From positions 21,282,779 to 21,346,778 of the forward strand of contig SSBO01000012.1 in the NCBI GenBank assembly GCA_005281725.1: DNA of 64,000 nt, given 5' to 3'. Source of the stretch: Wuchereria bancrofti (taxonomy: Eukaryota; Nematoda; Chromadorea; Rhabditida; Onchocercidae). A program made the position numbers and the translations under genes. A model generated the notes under the pieces. It ran no database searches, was not told where the DNA came from, and was given only the letters and a program-made list of their open reading frames with translations. The number at the start of each line of letters is the position of its first letter. Positions within the stretch are counted from its first letter, which is position 1. Below, piece by piece: positions 1 to 13,174 of this stretch.

Positions 1-497
1 CTAAAATTCATTATTTCTTTTCATACTATTTCAATCTATTAAATACAATCTTTTTATTTCAACATTTTCTAAGAAGGCAAAAAGAGAATTAATTTAGGGA
101 TTTTCGAAAATTAGATTAGGATTTTACTGTACCAAATTTTTAGTATTTCATTCTCAATTAAAATAAAAAAAAATTCAATTTTTTAAATGAAGAATAAAAT
201 CATTGAGAATTTCATAAACAGGAATTGAAAGCATTTGCTATTTGACTTTCGTCTTCTTTTTTTCCCCTTTCATTTGTTTTATTTCGTTTGACATTTCTTT
301 CTTTCTTTTTTTTTTTTTCATATTTAATCATATTTTAGTAGCATTTATTTCAAATTTTTTATTGAAATTTTTACTTATTTAATTATTTCTATAATATAAC
401 ATTTTCACATTTTTTTTTTCATTTTAATAAAATTGTATTCTCTTTCTTTTTTTTTTTAATTTAAAATATAAAATACAATTTGAGGTAAATATGCAAG
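1..497. other. non-coding, probably intron of the GPCR
   Basis: Low-complexity AT-rich sequence with long T runs and no coding signal on either strand. The GPCR reading frame begins abruptly inside membrane segment 3 at about 498, just after a CAAG acceptor. This stretch is therefore probably the intron before that exon, and the exons for the N-terminus and segments 1-2 lie outside the window. Confidence 0.6.
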
Positions 498-2863
498 TGT
501 GATATTTGTGGTATTATTAGCCGCAGATCGTTATTGCGCAATGTGTTGTCCGATGCTATGTGCGCGTTATCGTAATTATTGCATCGCGGTGTCAACAAGT
601 GTCATCGCTTGGATTATTGCTTTTTCTGCTGCTATTCCACTTTTTTTATATTCTGAAGTGATCGAACTACAAACATATCGTACTGAAGAATTGAATAAAT
701 CTGTATGCATTGCTAAATGGCCAAGTTTAACAAGTGCTCGATGGTTTGTTTTGTTTGTTTGTTTATTTAATACATGAAATTTAAATCATTAACTGAAAAT
801 TAATTAGAGAATTTCAAATTAATTCAAAATTTGTAACAATTTTTAATGTGAAATTTTTAGTGAAAAATGAAATTAAACGAGAAAATAGGAATATATTTTC
901 TTTTTTTTAGGTATATTACATTTTCATCAATTTTAATCTATGCTGTACCATTAGCATTAATGACTTACTTCAATTATAATGTTCTGAAGAAGCTCCGAAA
1001 AGCTCTTAATAATAGTAAACGAATGAAACTTACGTCAAAATCACGTGCTCCTTATCATCGTGTAACACGTCTAGTACTATGCGTTGTCATATTTCATGCT
1101 GCATGTTGGTAAGTTCATCAATAATGAAATCAATTTTTAATTGCTGTAATAAATCAAATTTAAAAATATAAGAATTTCTTGACACTCTTAAATTTCACAT
1201 CTTTTGATGCTAACTTGCAATCAAAAAGATTTATATGCAAGAGGCATACATTTTTGAGTTTATCTATTTGCAAAATTTATCATTCAAGTTTTCTTGTTTG
1301 TTTGGGTTTATAGTAAGATGTGAAAAAAAGATAAAATAATTACTTATTCTATTCTTATTTGCTTTTTAAGAATAAGTAATTAATTCTGAGATATGCAAGA
1401 AGATCGAATGAAAAAGTGCAATCTTAATTATCCAAGCATCATTAAAATATATACTAGCAATTCAGTATGGGTTTTTTTTTTTTGTTAATTTTCAATATAT
1501 TTTTGAAAATTAACAAAAAAAAAAATTAACAAAAAGTATATTTTTGAAAAAAGGAAGGATTAAATATCTTCTATTAATTTGAATAGCCAAGCTAATTAAC
1601 TTCGTAGAATATTTCAGTTTGAATATTTTTAGTTTATTTTTCTTTCTCATTAATTTTCCAATCTAAATTTGCTTTTTTTTCTCTAATTTTTTTACTTATC
1701 TTTGCTCATTTATCTCTTTTAATAACTTTATTTAAATAACTTATTAAAATAGAAGCATTTTTATTGCAAAATAAACTTTAATTTTATTTATAGCACTAAC
1801 AATCATCAATTACTAACTGTCAAATCATGACAATATTTATGTTTCTGCATGTAAACTAATTGAATTAAATAAACTTTGTGTTAAATTGAATAAATTTTTA
1901 GGTCTCCATTTTGGTTATTTAATTTGCTCAGTTCCGTATTTCAATTCCGGATACATACATGTTTCAATCGTCTTATTGTCAATGTCATCCATCTTTTTCC
2001 GTACATCAATTGTGCTCTAAATCCACTACTATATGCAGCAAATGCTGAAAATTTTCGTAGAGCATTTCGATCTTTATTTTCCGTTAATTTCACTAACAGA
2101 AAAATGTTGTCAACAACAAGTCGTAAAGTTTCTCAAACAATTGCCGCCGAAAGTTTTTTTACGCAAATGTACGGTTTCAATGAATTTATATTTCATCAAA
2201 CATTATGAAACGTGTGCTAGCTTTCAGTGTTACACGTGATAATTTCATTAATCTTACGTTTGCTATATTAAAACGCTTGATATGATTCACAAAAAATTTT
2301 AAATATTTCTCATAAATTTGTATATTTGCAATAAGTGCCTGTACTTTTATTTATTCTATAAAATTTCAAGTTGAAAAAAAGAAAAAAAAAAGATGTAATA
2401 GCTAAAATGTTGAATGCATTATATTCAGGAAGTAGAATGATATCAAAATGAGAAAATAAAATATAATTTCAAAAATTAAACAAAATTTAATTTTATAGAT
2501 TTTAGATTAGATCCTTATGTGGTATCATTGCCATTTCTGCAACATTTCACTGCAAGAAAACGACGATTTGCTTGGTGTAACGAACGTAATCATAGTATCA
2601 TAACTCGGCCAGTGATAACATCCACTGATAAGGATGAAAAAATTGAATTGAATAAATTTTGTCATACAACAAAATTGGTAAGTGGAACATTGATAAAAAT
2701 TTAATTAATAATTTGTACATTCTACTAATTTTAATTTAATTATAAAATTAGTATTATTACTAAAAGTTACAATCATATGTTACAGCAGCAGCAGCATGGT
2801 ATAGTCATCTATCGTAATTCATTACAAGAATCATGTTATGATCATATTTCAAATCAAAATTGA
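498..2863 (+). CDS. peptide-type rhodopsin-class GPCR, 5' end off the window
   Basis: Seven-transmembrane receptor expected at the plasma membrane, probably binding a neuropeptide. Exons seen: 498-743, 911-1108, 1902 to about 2168 or 2173, about 2499 or 2506-2677, and 2786-2863. Exon 1 gives the end of TM3 with the DRY motif (AADRYCAM), then TM4. Exon 2 gives TM5, a basic third intracellular loop and TM6 with an F..CW.P motif (FHAACWSP). Exon 3 gives TM7 with NPLLY and a basic helix 8. The first two junctions are clean and in phase (TG|G, a split Trp codon, both times). The last two exons encode a cytoplasmic tail with a short Gln run; joining them to the receptor is inference, because two donor/acceptor pairs fit. 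Without this tail, exon 3 would read to a stop at 2208. TM1-TM2 are missing from the window. The pattern resembles somatostatin/allatostatin-type receptors; the ligand cannot be named. Confidence 0.8.
1338..1381. repeat. 13-bp inverted repeat in GPCR intron
   Basis: The arms AATTACTTATTCT (1338-1350) and AGAATAAGTAATT (1369-1381) are exact reverse complements separated by 18 bases. They lie in the 793-base intron between the TM6 and TM7 exons. No role is known. Confidence 0.8.
1472..1525. repeat. long perfect hairpin in GPCR intron
   Basis: A T12 run followed by GTTAATTTTCAA is mirrored, after a 7-base loop, by TTGAAAATTAAC and an A11 run. The stem is about 23 bp without mismatch. It sits in the same intron as the inverted repeat at 1338-1381. 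It may be a miniature terminal-inverted-repeat element or a fold-back sequence; no flanking target duplication was established. Confidence 0.8.
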
Positions 2864-4787
2864 AATAATTATTTACTTTTTTCAACAGCAGTAATTCATG
2901 TGACAGAGTGGTGTCATATGATGAAATGATTTTGTAAGTCTTCTGATACTCTATTGAATGACATTTATAATATTAAGAAAGTTTTCATTTTATATTCAAA
3001 AAATTGAATATCAAATTTTATTTATAATTTTTCAATATCAAATTTCTAAAATATTTGCTAAAATTATCTCCAATAAAAGTAAAATTTATTCAGTTTTTTT
3101 TTTTTTTTTTATGTTTTGTCTTTAATGAAAGATTTCAAAGTACATTGTCAGAAAAAAGATTGTTCAAAATAATCTTGATGAAAAATAAAGAAAAAAGGAA
3201 TGACGACATTGTTGATTTCAATTCTTTGTTATGCTTTAGTTTTCTTTTTTTTTTTTTTTTTAATTTCAAAGATGGAAAGAACTAACGAATCTAATTTACT
3301 AGCACTATTACATGTTTTTTACTTTTATTTTTTTGTCTTTTTTGACAATAAAATAACTAGTACTTATCTATTCCAATTTAAATAATTAATGATAGTTTTT
3401 AGGTTAAATAAGATGACACAAAAGTGACATATATGAGCGCAAAGTGATAGAAGCGAAGATGACAATAGCATTTATATGTTTAATAGTGATTTGATAATTT
3501 AGCAATTTGATAAAAAGCTTTTCTAACATACTATCAAATTGATAATATTGATTATATGTAGTGTAATGTGCTGTATAAATATATTTTATAATGAAATTCA
3601 TTAATGGAATCAGTCAATAGTTGACTGATCGTTTGATTGATGCAACTTAAATTTGTATATTTTTAATTACAGGAGATAATCAAATTATTGAAATTAGAAA
3701 TTTATCAGTGAAGTGGAAGATTTTGAAAAAAAAAATTTTTTTCTTTTCTCCAAAGTACACATTTTTGATATCATATTGTAGTCATTAATTTGATGGAAAT
3801 ACTACTGCTTATTATTTCCTTCACTTTAATTAATTTAAATGGTTACCTGACTTCCTCATCAAATGGTTCCCATTCATTTCAAAATTTGTTTTTGTTTAAA
3901 GTTAGAAAGAATTATCACCAAAAAGACAGGAAAACTATAGGAGCTAAAATTCGTCAAATCCTTATTTGGAAAAAAAGACTTGTTTTTTGCTTTGTTTCAA
4001 TAATAAATGAGTGATGGTGATGAAAGATAGAATTGAACAGAATGAAATGATATATTTTTTCTAAACAAAAATGGTGGATTGCTTAAATCTTTTCAGTGTA
4101 ATTATTACGACATTCCATATTTTGTTGTAATTTTTTAAAAGAGATATGCGCTTTTATTTTGAAATTATTAGAGTTATATTGATAATATCGAAATACAATT
4201 GAACAGAATGAAACGGTTGAAATAAAATAGAATATAATACAAATAATGAGAATCTATGGAATAAAATGATCAGACATTTGGTTTTTCTTCATTTCAGGGT
4301 ATAAATTACAATATATACAGAAGAAAGATTTGAAAGAACAAAATCATCATAAAATACAACATAATAGCCTGACATTGCAGTGGTGTAACAACAGTCAACG
4401 GTATCCGTGATTTCTAACAAAACAATATAATTTAAAATGATTTATTCATGAGATGCCAGTTTTGTGAGATGCCGGGTGTATATAGAGAGAATCAGTTAGT
4501 ATGTTTTCCATTTCTCAAGAAATAGAAAAGATACAAATCCATTAATGCAGCTAAATATTTTCAAATTCCAGTTCTTATTATTGAAACAAGATAACTAGCG
4601 AATTCAAATAATTATTAGTTTGACATTGTTACAATATTCAACTATAATTGTGAATTTGTAAATCTCATCAAACGCAAAAATAAATGCAAAAATTTCACTC
4701 ACATATAGCATGGGCTTCTCAAAAAGCAAAAGTTAAAATTTGTAAACAACAAAAAATAAGAGATATACACCGATATGCAATTCTATG
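2864..4787. other. intergenic, convergent 3' ends of GPCR and csb-1
   Basis: No convincing coding exon. It holds the 3' flank of the GPCR and the downstream flank of csb-1. Open frames at 3055-3385 and 3790-4014 are T/A-rich, carry Phe/Lys runs and have no recognisable domain. A GAACAGAATGAAA string recurs near 4036 and 4202. Confidence 0.6.
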
Positions 4788-7700
4788 TTATTGATATTCA
4801 TCCCTAAGCAACCATAAGTTTGAGCTTTTCTGCAATATACACAAACGTTTTAAAATGGATCGAAATGCAAACGAATCATCAGCTGATACATGATTCTGAA
4901 AAAAAAAAGCTCTCACTCGTGAAAATGCAATGAATTAACACAAAAATTTCAAAGACTTAAAAAATTTTGGAAAAATATATGAATCTGATTTGATAGAAAT
5001 GATGCTTTTCTACCTTAAAGCTCTGCAAAATTTCATCTGTCAACGCTTGTCCTTTCCTATGAACCATAAATAAACGAATATCTTCTGCCAATTTGTCGTA
5101 TTTATCCGCTTTTTTCACATCTGATGCCTTAGCTGGATTGAAAAATGAAGGATAGTCCTGCAAGTTTTCAATATTACAAGAAAGAAAGGGAAAAAATAAG
5201 CATGATCGAAAGATTTGAAAGTAAACTTCTTCCAAATGTTCCTCATCGGTTTTTTGGATATCCAACATACGTTGCTTCCTCCGACGAATAGCATCCAGCA
5301 AACTTCCACCACTGTTATTCCCATTATTTTCGCTGAATATGAGAAAAACTGTGCTTCAATTGAACAGTAAGCGTCAATTAAAAGCAAAAAATTTGCAACG
5401 AATCTTTCCATAGTTCAAATTGCCGAATTCCACCATTTTGAATTTGGTAGATAATGATCATCAAAATTTGACATGAAAAAGTTGAACTAGAACTACAGTT
5501 TACAAAAAAAAAAAAAGAAAAAAATTGTACTTGAATAGTGCTACACCACTAAAACTCGGTTTCTCTGTATCATCGTGATCGTTTTCAATAGCTGATTGAA
5601 ATCCAGCAGCTTTCCGCAAACCAAATCGTGGTTTTTCGAAAGGTTGTTTTAAAATAATCCTGAATATAAATGATTAGATTGAGAAATCCCACTTTTTAAA
5701 AATTTTTTGAATGATACATTAGAGAAATAAAACCTTCTCGAGCGTCTTAGTGATGCAGCAGCCTTTGCAGCGACAGCATTTGCTTCATCTTCAATTAGTT
5801 GCTCATCTACAATACCTGTTGCAAAAATTTGATCATGTTGAAGAGCTGAGATGATCCCTGCATTTGTTAGCAATTTTCCAAGCACATAATCGTCCTAAAA
5901 CAGTCCTTATATTGAATATCAACTTCACTGCAGCGCTCCTGGACCTGAGTATATAATCCAACTTTTTAAATCTTTCTTGCAGAACAGTAAAGAATAATAC
6001 AGATATTGCTTGACTCAATCTTAACTATACTAAAAGTTCTATGACGGATCACACCTGAAACCATATAGTATCAACGATAGTATTACCTGTCCAGAAAATT
6101 CTTTTGTTGCTTGTTTATAACGTCGTTTCTTTCGCAAATAAGGAATTTTAATATTTGAACTTTCATCATCTATCTCATTTCTTTGCTTGTCGCTCTTGTT
6201 TTCTCTTTCACCACTTTTTCTTTCTTCAGCACATTTACTAATTGACCTGAATTGCAAAAGAAACAATTGTTTAGCAAACAATGAAGAGGAAACAAGTGAT
6301 AATCTAGGAAAAGAATTCATGGAAATACAAACCTGCTAATTTTCCGGGCAAGTTTTCGCAATTCGCTAACTTTTTCAGCTGATAAATGCTCCTCGATAAA
6401 AGCTTTCGTATCATCGTCACCGTCATCATCATCATCAGATGTTACCTTTGCGTCAAGTTTTTTTCGTTGCTCCACCTCTTTTTGTTTATTCTCACGGCTG
6501 GCAACATTTTTAACTACATATATGCTCATTGATTGTTAAAAACTCTTGCAGCATTTACAGAATTTTCCTTAAATAACTATTATCTTTTATACCTCATTTT
6601 AAAAATACAAACTGAACGAAAAAAAAAACTTGACTAAGCTTACTCCTTCTCATTTTTATCGAAGAAATTATGTCGAGTAAAATTTCTTGTAGTACCACTC
6701 AAAATTGCTGCTGTTTCAGTGCCTTCCTTTTTGAGTATTTTGCTATCACCTATAATAACCTATCATCAGCACAGCGAATAGAAATACCATGTAGAAATAA
6801 ATATGCATAAATTTCAAAAAACTTGGAGAGATATCTGTCATAAAACAAATTAAAATTCCTAAAACAAACTATTGATGATAATAATATGAATTAACAACCT
6901 AGACAAAATAATTCATGTAACTCGTTGGTTTTGAAGAATCTTCGCTGTCTCGGATCAACCAATATACGATTTGACAGAAAAACTTTAAAAATTTGCCTAA
7001 AACGAAACCACAAGTAAAGTAAAACAAAGACGGAGATTTGAATTTTGCATATATTTTGGATAAAGGTTCTGAGAAAGGTAAAGAAACATGTCAAACCTGT
7101 GATAAATTTTCTCTTCAATAGTGCCACCGGTTAACAATCTATATATAGTAACAGCACGTTCCTGTCCAATACGCCATGCTCGCTCCCGTGCCTTCAAATC
7201 TTTTCATTGGATTTTTTTCTTTTTTCTAACTGATTATGTATGAAAAAAGTATCAACTGTACGTGAAACTATTGTATACCTGAATATCGGTAGAAGGATTC
7301 CAGTCAGGATCAAAAATTACCACTCGATTAGCACCAGTAAGATTGATTCCTAATCCACCGACACGAGTAGTTAATAGAAAAATGAAAATTTCATTATTCT
7401 GCAATGGTAAATTAAAAATTACCACTCGATTTCATCTTCCGTAAAATAAATGTAGAGGTCAATTTTCTTACAGTCAAAAATTCTAATAAAGTCCTCTACA
7501 TAGCCAATACCTTATTAAATTCTTCAACAAGTAATTGACGGCTTCTAACCGCTGTTGTGCCATCCATTCGCAGATATTCATATCTGAGATAAAAAATTGT
7601 GTAGTAAAAGTTTTGTTCTTAAAATTAGTTTAAAAACTAATTATATAAACAAAAATGAAGCAACCACCTTTCTTGAATCACAAATTTTTCCAGGATCGTT

Positions 7701-10700
7701 AACATTTGTCGACTTTGCGAAAATAACAGAACTTTTTGACCTTGCCGTTTCCACAATTTGAGCAGAGCTTTGAGTACCTGAAAAGAAGTTTGAATTTCAA
7801 ATAGTCAAGCATTTCAAAAAACTACGCGAAAATGGAACTATTACCATTAATTAATTACCTGCATTTTGCCACTTCTACAGGGAGCTCCAAAGTCCATTTC
7901 CTCATCGGCAGTGGCATCATAATCATCTGCAACAATGAGAAATTAGATGACAGTCATATTACATGATGCAATCTTATTAATGCTTTGACAAGAAGTTTGA
8001 TGTAGTATATAACTAAAATAAGTGTATTCACATTTTCTCATATCACTGATGTAAGTGAACAGTGAGAAGCAAACAATAACTCCTATGCAATTTTGCAAAA
8101 TATTTAAATTTCGATTATCAAAATGAAATGCATACTAAATTTATTTGGTCCACCAGTTACAAGATCTGGATGATTACACAATTTGCGTAATGTGATTAAA
8201 CCAACGAAAGCATCCATTTTACCGGATAAAATACGGTCACACTCACGAGATGATAAATATTCTTCATAAAGTTTACGCTGACATGGTGTAATATTGCAAA
8301 AAAGCACCTTAAGGAAAAAAAGCAGTAAATGACTCAAAGATTAGTACCTTGTTTTAAAATAATAATCTAAAATAAGGGTCTGAAATTAAATGAAATAAAT
8401 AAAAAAGCACTAGTAAAAATCGACCTGTTCTGTTTTCGTAGGTAAACGAATAGACATTTCAACATCCTTTTTCAAGCGTCTTAAGAGATAAGGATTGATC
8501 GCATCTCTGAAATGCTAAATTGTAAAAATACGTAAAATTTATCAAAAATTTAGAAAACAGCATGATTCAAATGGATATGGAAAGGTTTGAAATAGAGTAA
8601 GAATGTCAACAAAGCTACTACTGCAACGGAACTTTAACTTTTTTTCAGCAATGAATCACTACGCAGCAATAATACATAACCTTTCCACAAAAAGACTAAT
8701 ATGTGAGAAGGTGGCCTATTACCTTTTATTCGAAAGTTATGATGAGACAATGACTTCCATAAAATCCCTACTTAGTGTACCGATACATTTCTTGATATAA
8801 ATTTCCTCAATAAAATCTTCCGATACCAAATCTCTGAAATACTTTTGTTAAGAATTAAGTATTAAGAACCTCAAAATGCAGGCACATTTATAAGCGGTAC
8901 GCACTTGAACCGCAGTAGCGTTTGCGTATCCTCCCTGAGTGATTGGAATTGAAAATTTATCCATGAATGATTTTAAAGCACCGAGACGACCGGGATAAAC
9001 AAAATCGATCAATGACCTATAAATGATATTCCATTCTTATTGTTAGTCAAACATCAACATCATATAACACGATGATAAAAGAGTTTAGAGCTTAGTTAAC
9101 TCACATTTTTCATAATCATATTTCAAGGTTAGCCGACAAAAATATATTCTATACACATCTGAATGCATTATGACCCTAAACTGAAATGAAAATAGCTTAA
9201 ACACATACCATAATTCTCGAAGAGAATTTTGCAACGGTGAACCGCTTAGAATCAATCTATGAGGAGTACGTATTTCTTTCACGGCAAGAGTAATCTTAAA
9301 ATTAAGACCTGCGATTTTAAGTGTAGAGAAAATATCAAATAATGATCTTAGGGACATCTCACTTTAAAATAAATAACTTTACCTGCAAAGAGAATTCGAA
9401 GCAATAAAAAATTAGTTGGGAATTAAGTTGTTTATTACATTGCACTCCTGAGTGTCGTTTGCTATACTTTCTATATGCATTAAGAAATGCGCACCATGAT
9501 AACCTATTCTCCCAGATTAATAATCTCTCCCTATCACGTAAAAAATTTGAGTTATCATCGCATCTACGTCTAAAAAAAAATGTAAAAATCAATAAATGAG
9601 TAAAACAAATACGAAAATTCCTTGTCATTTTACACAAATTCAGATAAAAACTCGTATAAAAAAGTAAAGACAATTACCTGCGCATCCGGGTTCCTAATTT
9701 TATGCCCCTCGTCCAGTATTATATAATGCCAGATTTTGTCAACCAAGTGCTTCCGGTTTTTAGCAAATGTTCCATATGACGTTAACAAAACACTACCATC
9801 GCTAAAAGCAGCTCGAAAGTATATTTCTCATTCGATGTGATATTTAGTACAACTTTAAAACCCGAATTAAAATAGTTTTACTTTTAATAATGTAATTAAA
9901 GACAATATTCCTTCAGTAGTTTAATTTTTCTAAATCCAAAATTATTTAAATTTTCCATTTTTAAACGGAAAATAAACCTTCGTGATATAACCATTTTCCG
10001 AATTAATTGCGCACTTTGACCGTGGAAAGAACCACTACTGTGTAAAATTGCAACACGACAGAGTGGGAACCATGTGCGAAATTCTTTCAACCACTGCCGT
10101 ATTAATGTTGTTGGACATATAATTAGCACTGGACCAAGGCCAGAAAAGCTATAAATAAACAATTTGATAAAGATATAGAAAAAAAAACCGACAAATGCTT
10201 CCTTAACAAATTACAGATATTAAGAAACAATAATATATAATAGTTCGAAAATTACCTGAATCCTCTATCCTCCAAACATGAAAATGCTAGTCCCCTTAGG
10301 AATGAAATCACTTGAACTGTTTTTCCAAGACCCATCTCATCAGCTAAAATGCCACCAACACATTGATTATGCAATTCATTCAACCATCTTACACCAGTTT
10401 TTTGATATCTGCAATGATTCAAAACAATGTTGCTCTGACTCAAAACTTGAACTACTTCGAACAAACCACTGCTTTAACTAAATCAAGATAAATTTTGATT
10501 ATACACCCTGCCAATTTCTTATTTATGACTTCGCTTTATGTTTTTCTCTTCAAAACTAGCAAATAACAGTAAGGATAAATCCGACAAATTTAATTACTGC
10601 GTGATACCACTTTGGCACTTGACATAGGAAAACTTTCTTTTAAGTGTATTTTAATTTTAATAGTCTTTTATTCTATTTTAAGTGTATTCATATGAATGAC

Positions 10701-12289
10701 CAGTGTACTAATGACCCTATTTCCAAACTTCATGCTAAAGAAAATTTTAGTATAGTAGAATTAATGCAATATTTTATATTTGAAAATTACCAATATTACA
10801 TATCCGTTAGTGTTACCTACATCAGAATCTCCTGAAAACAAATTAAACTGATGATTTCTCCTTATATAAATTACTTGCAGGAAAAACAAACTTGTAGAGC
10901 TTTTTCCAACAATCCTTAGGTATTTTTATGTCATTTTTCAATTCGTGAAAATCACTCTCCTTTGACTGATTTCCCCTATTTTCAATTTTTGAAAGTTCCA
11001 GTCGAGCAAGATGAGTCCTGAACATAAAAATAAGGAAACTGTATTTATTTAAATAAAACCGTACATTGACTGCTCTACTAGATTCTAAAATATCTGAAAC
11101 TTTTTGAGATTTAATAAGAAACTCGAATATCAAGTATCAATTAATTATTGGTTCAAGTTTTGTACCGTATTCTTTTCCTAAAGTAATCATCGTCAGCATC
11201 ATCTCGTTCTTTCCTGTCAATTTTTCTTGTCTTTACAACTTTTCGTGAACGTTTCTTTTTTACTACGGGTTCCATTTCAGACGACGTATTTCCATCATTT
11301 TCGCTTTGAGCAAATTCACTGTCGGATGTAGAACTCACTGGTTCGTCACCTTCTAATTGCACTGTGATGTCTGCCTGATAAATAAAAGTGCATGCATAGT
11401 GAGAAAGCATAACTGTTGCGATTTTTTATTACTCTTCCGTAGAAACTTGTCGAAGGGAAAAAAAAACAAGATAAATTGAAAACAGAAACATTCAAGTAAG
11501 ATTTAGAAACGAACTATACCTTTCGCTTCTTATCCACTTTCAGTTCTTCCAGCAGAGTTTCTGAAGTATCCCTTTGTGATTTATCAAGCACTTCAAAAGG
11601 AGTCATTTCACCACTTTCTACGAGTGTGGATTGTGAATTTTTAACTATAAAATTCTGAAATCCTTCTGGATTTGCATCCTGTGACATTCCAGTTTCCAAG
11701 GCAGCAACATTTTCAGTAAATGTCTTTTCAACCTAGAAATGAAGAGCAAAAATACACATTATTATAAAATGAAATAGCACAGGATAAACAAAGTCTTGTA
11801 TTGATTTGTATGGACAAAAACAATATTATCAATTTAATTCGCTCACTTATTTCATTTCAAAGGGATTTGTTTAATTTAGTAGATCATTCATTAAAGTGAC
11901 TCAACTATCGCTGCAAATATTAAGAAAAATCTTTTCAAAGATAAAAAAAATAGAATACAAAAATTTTACTTTAAAGCAATTTCTCTTAAATTTACTGTAA
12001 CCGATGTATAACAAAGAAGATTTCTTTCACATTTTGATGCTCTACAATTATTTATCATATGAAGTTAAGCTTTATTCAAAGAAAAAAATTGCTATGCCTG
12101 TTGCAGTAGGCCTTGTTCAAGCGTAGCAGCACTGTACACAGCAACATTATTGCTGTCAAGTGCAGCAAGATCATCCACATTTTTCCTGTCCTCCTCAATT
12201 TCCTCACGATTAAAACTAAAAGTAGTTCGTTGACAGCAATCCCATTCACTTTTTCTGTTATAATCTTTCTCCTGTTTACTGAAATCCAT
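4788..12289 (-). CDS. csb-1: CSB/ERCC6-type SNF2 DNA-dependent ATPase
   Basis: Nuclear Swi2/Snf2 translocase that acts on stalled RNA polymerase II in transcription-coupled nucleotide excision repair. The model has 25 exons, all phases consistent, giving 1105 residues (human ERCC6 is about 1490). Exons run from 12098-12289 (ATG) through 11520-11732, 11166-11374, 10892-11017, 10256-10408, 9978-10148, 9678-9801, 9209-9294, 8870-9016, 8425-8506, 8136-8307, 7859-7926, 7668-7777, 7511-7583, 7279-7398, 7097-7191, 6899-6996, 6644-6749, 6333-6497, 6087-6246, 5734-5894, 5531-5659, 5227-5332 and 5014-5157 to 4788-4895 (stop). Visible: N-terminal LEQGLLQQ as in vertebrate CSB; Walker A DEMGLGKT near residue 275; DEGH near 385; ERCC6-like ALRK-type segment [13 protein letters not shown]; motif VI AWRIGQ near 687; and the conserved C-terminal segment in the last two exons. 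Intron 1 uses a GC donor. A likely 5' acceptor lies 38 bases before the ATG. Confidence 0.95.
11733..12097 (-). other. GC-AG intron 1 of csb-1
   Basis: The exon ends ...CTGCAACAG followed by GCATAG, and the next exon begins after TTTCTAG with GTTGAAAAG. Joining them gives LLQQ-VEK, which matches the vertebrate CSB stretch LLQQVD. No GT donor in this neighbourhood preserves that frame. Confidence 0.75.
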
Positions 12290-13174
12290 TCGAAAGAACA
12301 AAACATCAAATTGATCGTCGCACACTTCTTAAAAATGTAATTACCTATATTGCATAGTAAAAATTTTCTTGAAATTATACATGTAACAATTATGATAAGA
12401 CAAAAGCTTCATGAAATTATCATCGTTACATATATCACAGATTAAAAATAAAATTCCTAGTGTTTGGTAATATACTCAATAGATATTACTGTAAGAGTAA
12501 TTTTTCTTTTTTTAAAGCAACCAGTTATTATCATTCATCTTGTTGACCACTAATAAATTCAATAACAGTTAGTCATACAATCATACCTGTTAATTTCAAC
12601 AATTCGTTTTGTCTTTTATTATATTTCATTTGTGCTTAAACTATGGATAGGAGAAGACTTATATTCCAAATGAAATAAATGTGAAGCTTGACCCTAACAC
12701 TGAGACTGAGTTTTGACTCGTTTGTAAAGCTTGTACTAATTATTTTTTAATTCATACATTTAATAGCTAATTATCAGTACAATATAGCCAAGTCCCAATA
12801 CTATAACAGCCTAGTCACCAGGCTAATCGTACAAGGCTCATTTCGAAAAAAATGATATCTGCTATGAATTAACACCTTTTTCTCTGCCTTCTCTCACATA
12901 TGCTCAATATTTTAGACCCTAGCATTCTGTCGTCTCTTCTCGATCAATGCTATTCTTACTTCATCAATCTCTCTTTCCAGTTTAAATCTTACTAAATTTC
13001 TCACTATCTAATACAAAGTTGGCGAATCGCTCCAGTTTCTTCACTGTGCTCATACGTGACTTCCAGTAAACTGAATTTTAGCCGTGCGTTGTTTACGTCT
13101 TTATTTGGTGGCGTGTGCGCGTGTTGCACGTGTACTGTGTTGCCGGGGTATAATGAATAAGTTCAATTTGCAGG
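12290..13174. promoter_or_regulatory. divergent promoter interval of csb-1 and PCID2
   Basis: 885 bases between the two start codons, with no coding exon seen. The PCID2-proximal 90 bases (about 13080-13165) are clearly richer in GC and CpG than the surroundings and include GCACGTGT. A TTTTTAAG acceptor lies before csb-1 and TTTGCAG lies immediately before the PCID2 ATG, so mature 5' ends may be made by trans-splicing and the true promoters may sit anywhere within the interval. Confidence 0.6.

Noticed and set aside
8748..8833. Possible cassette exon in csb-1 between the exons at 8870-9016 and 8425-8506
   Set aside because: It begins with the same ATTTCAGAGAT acceptor string as the real next exon and is open for about 32 codons. 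It has no counterpart in CSB proteins, and I found no donor that returns to the correct phase; treated as a decoy acceptor.
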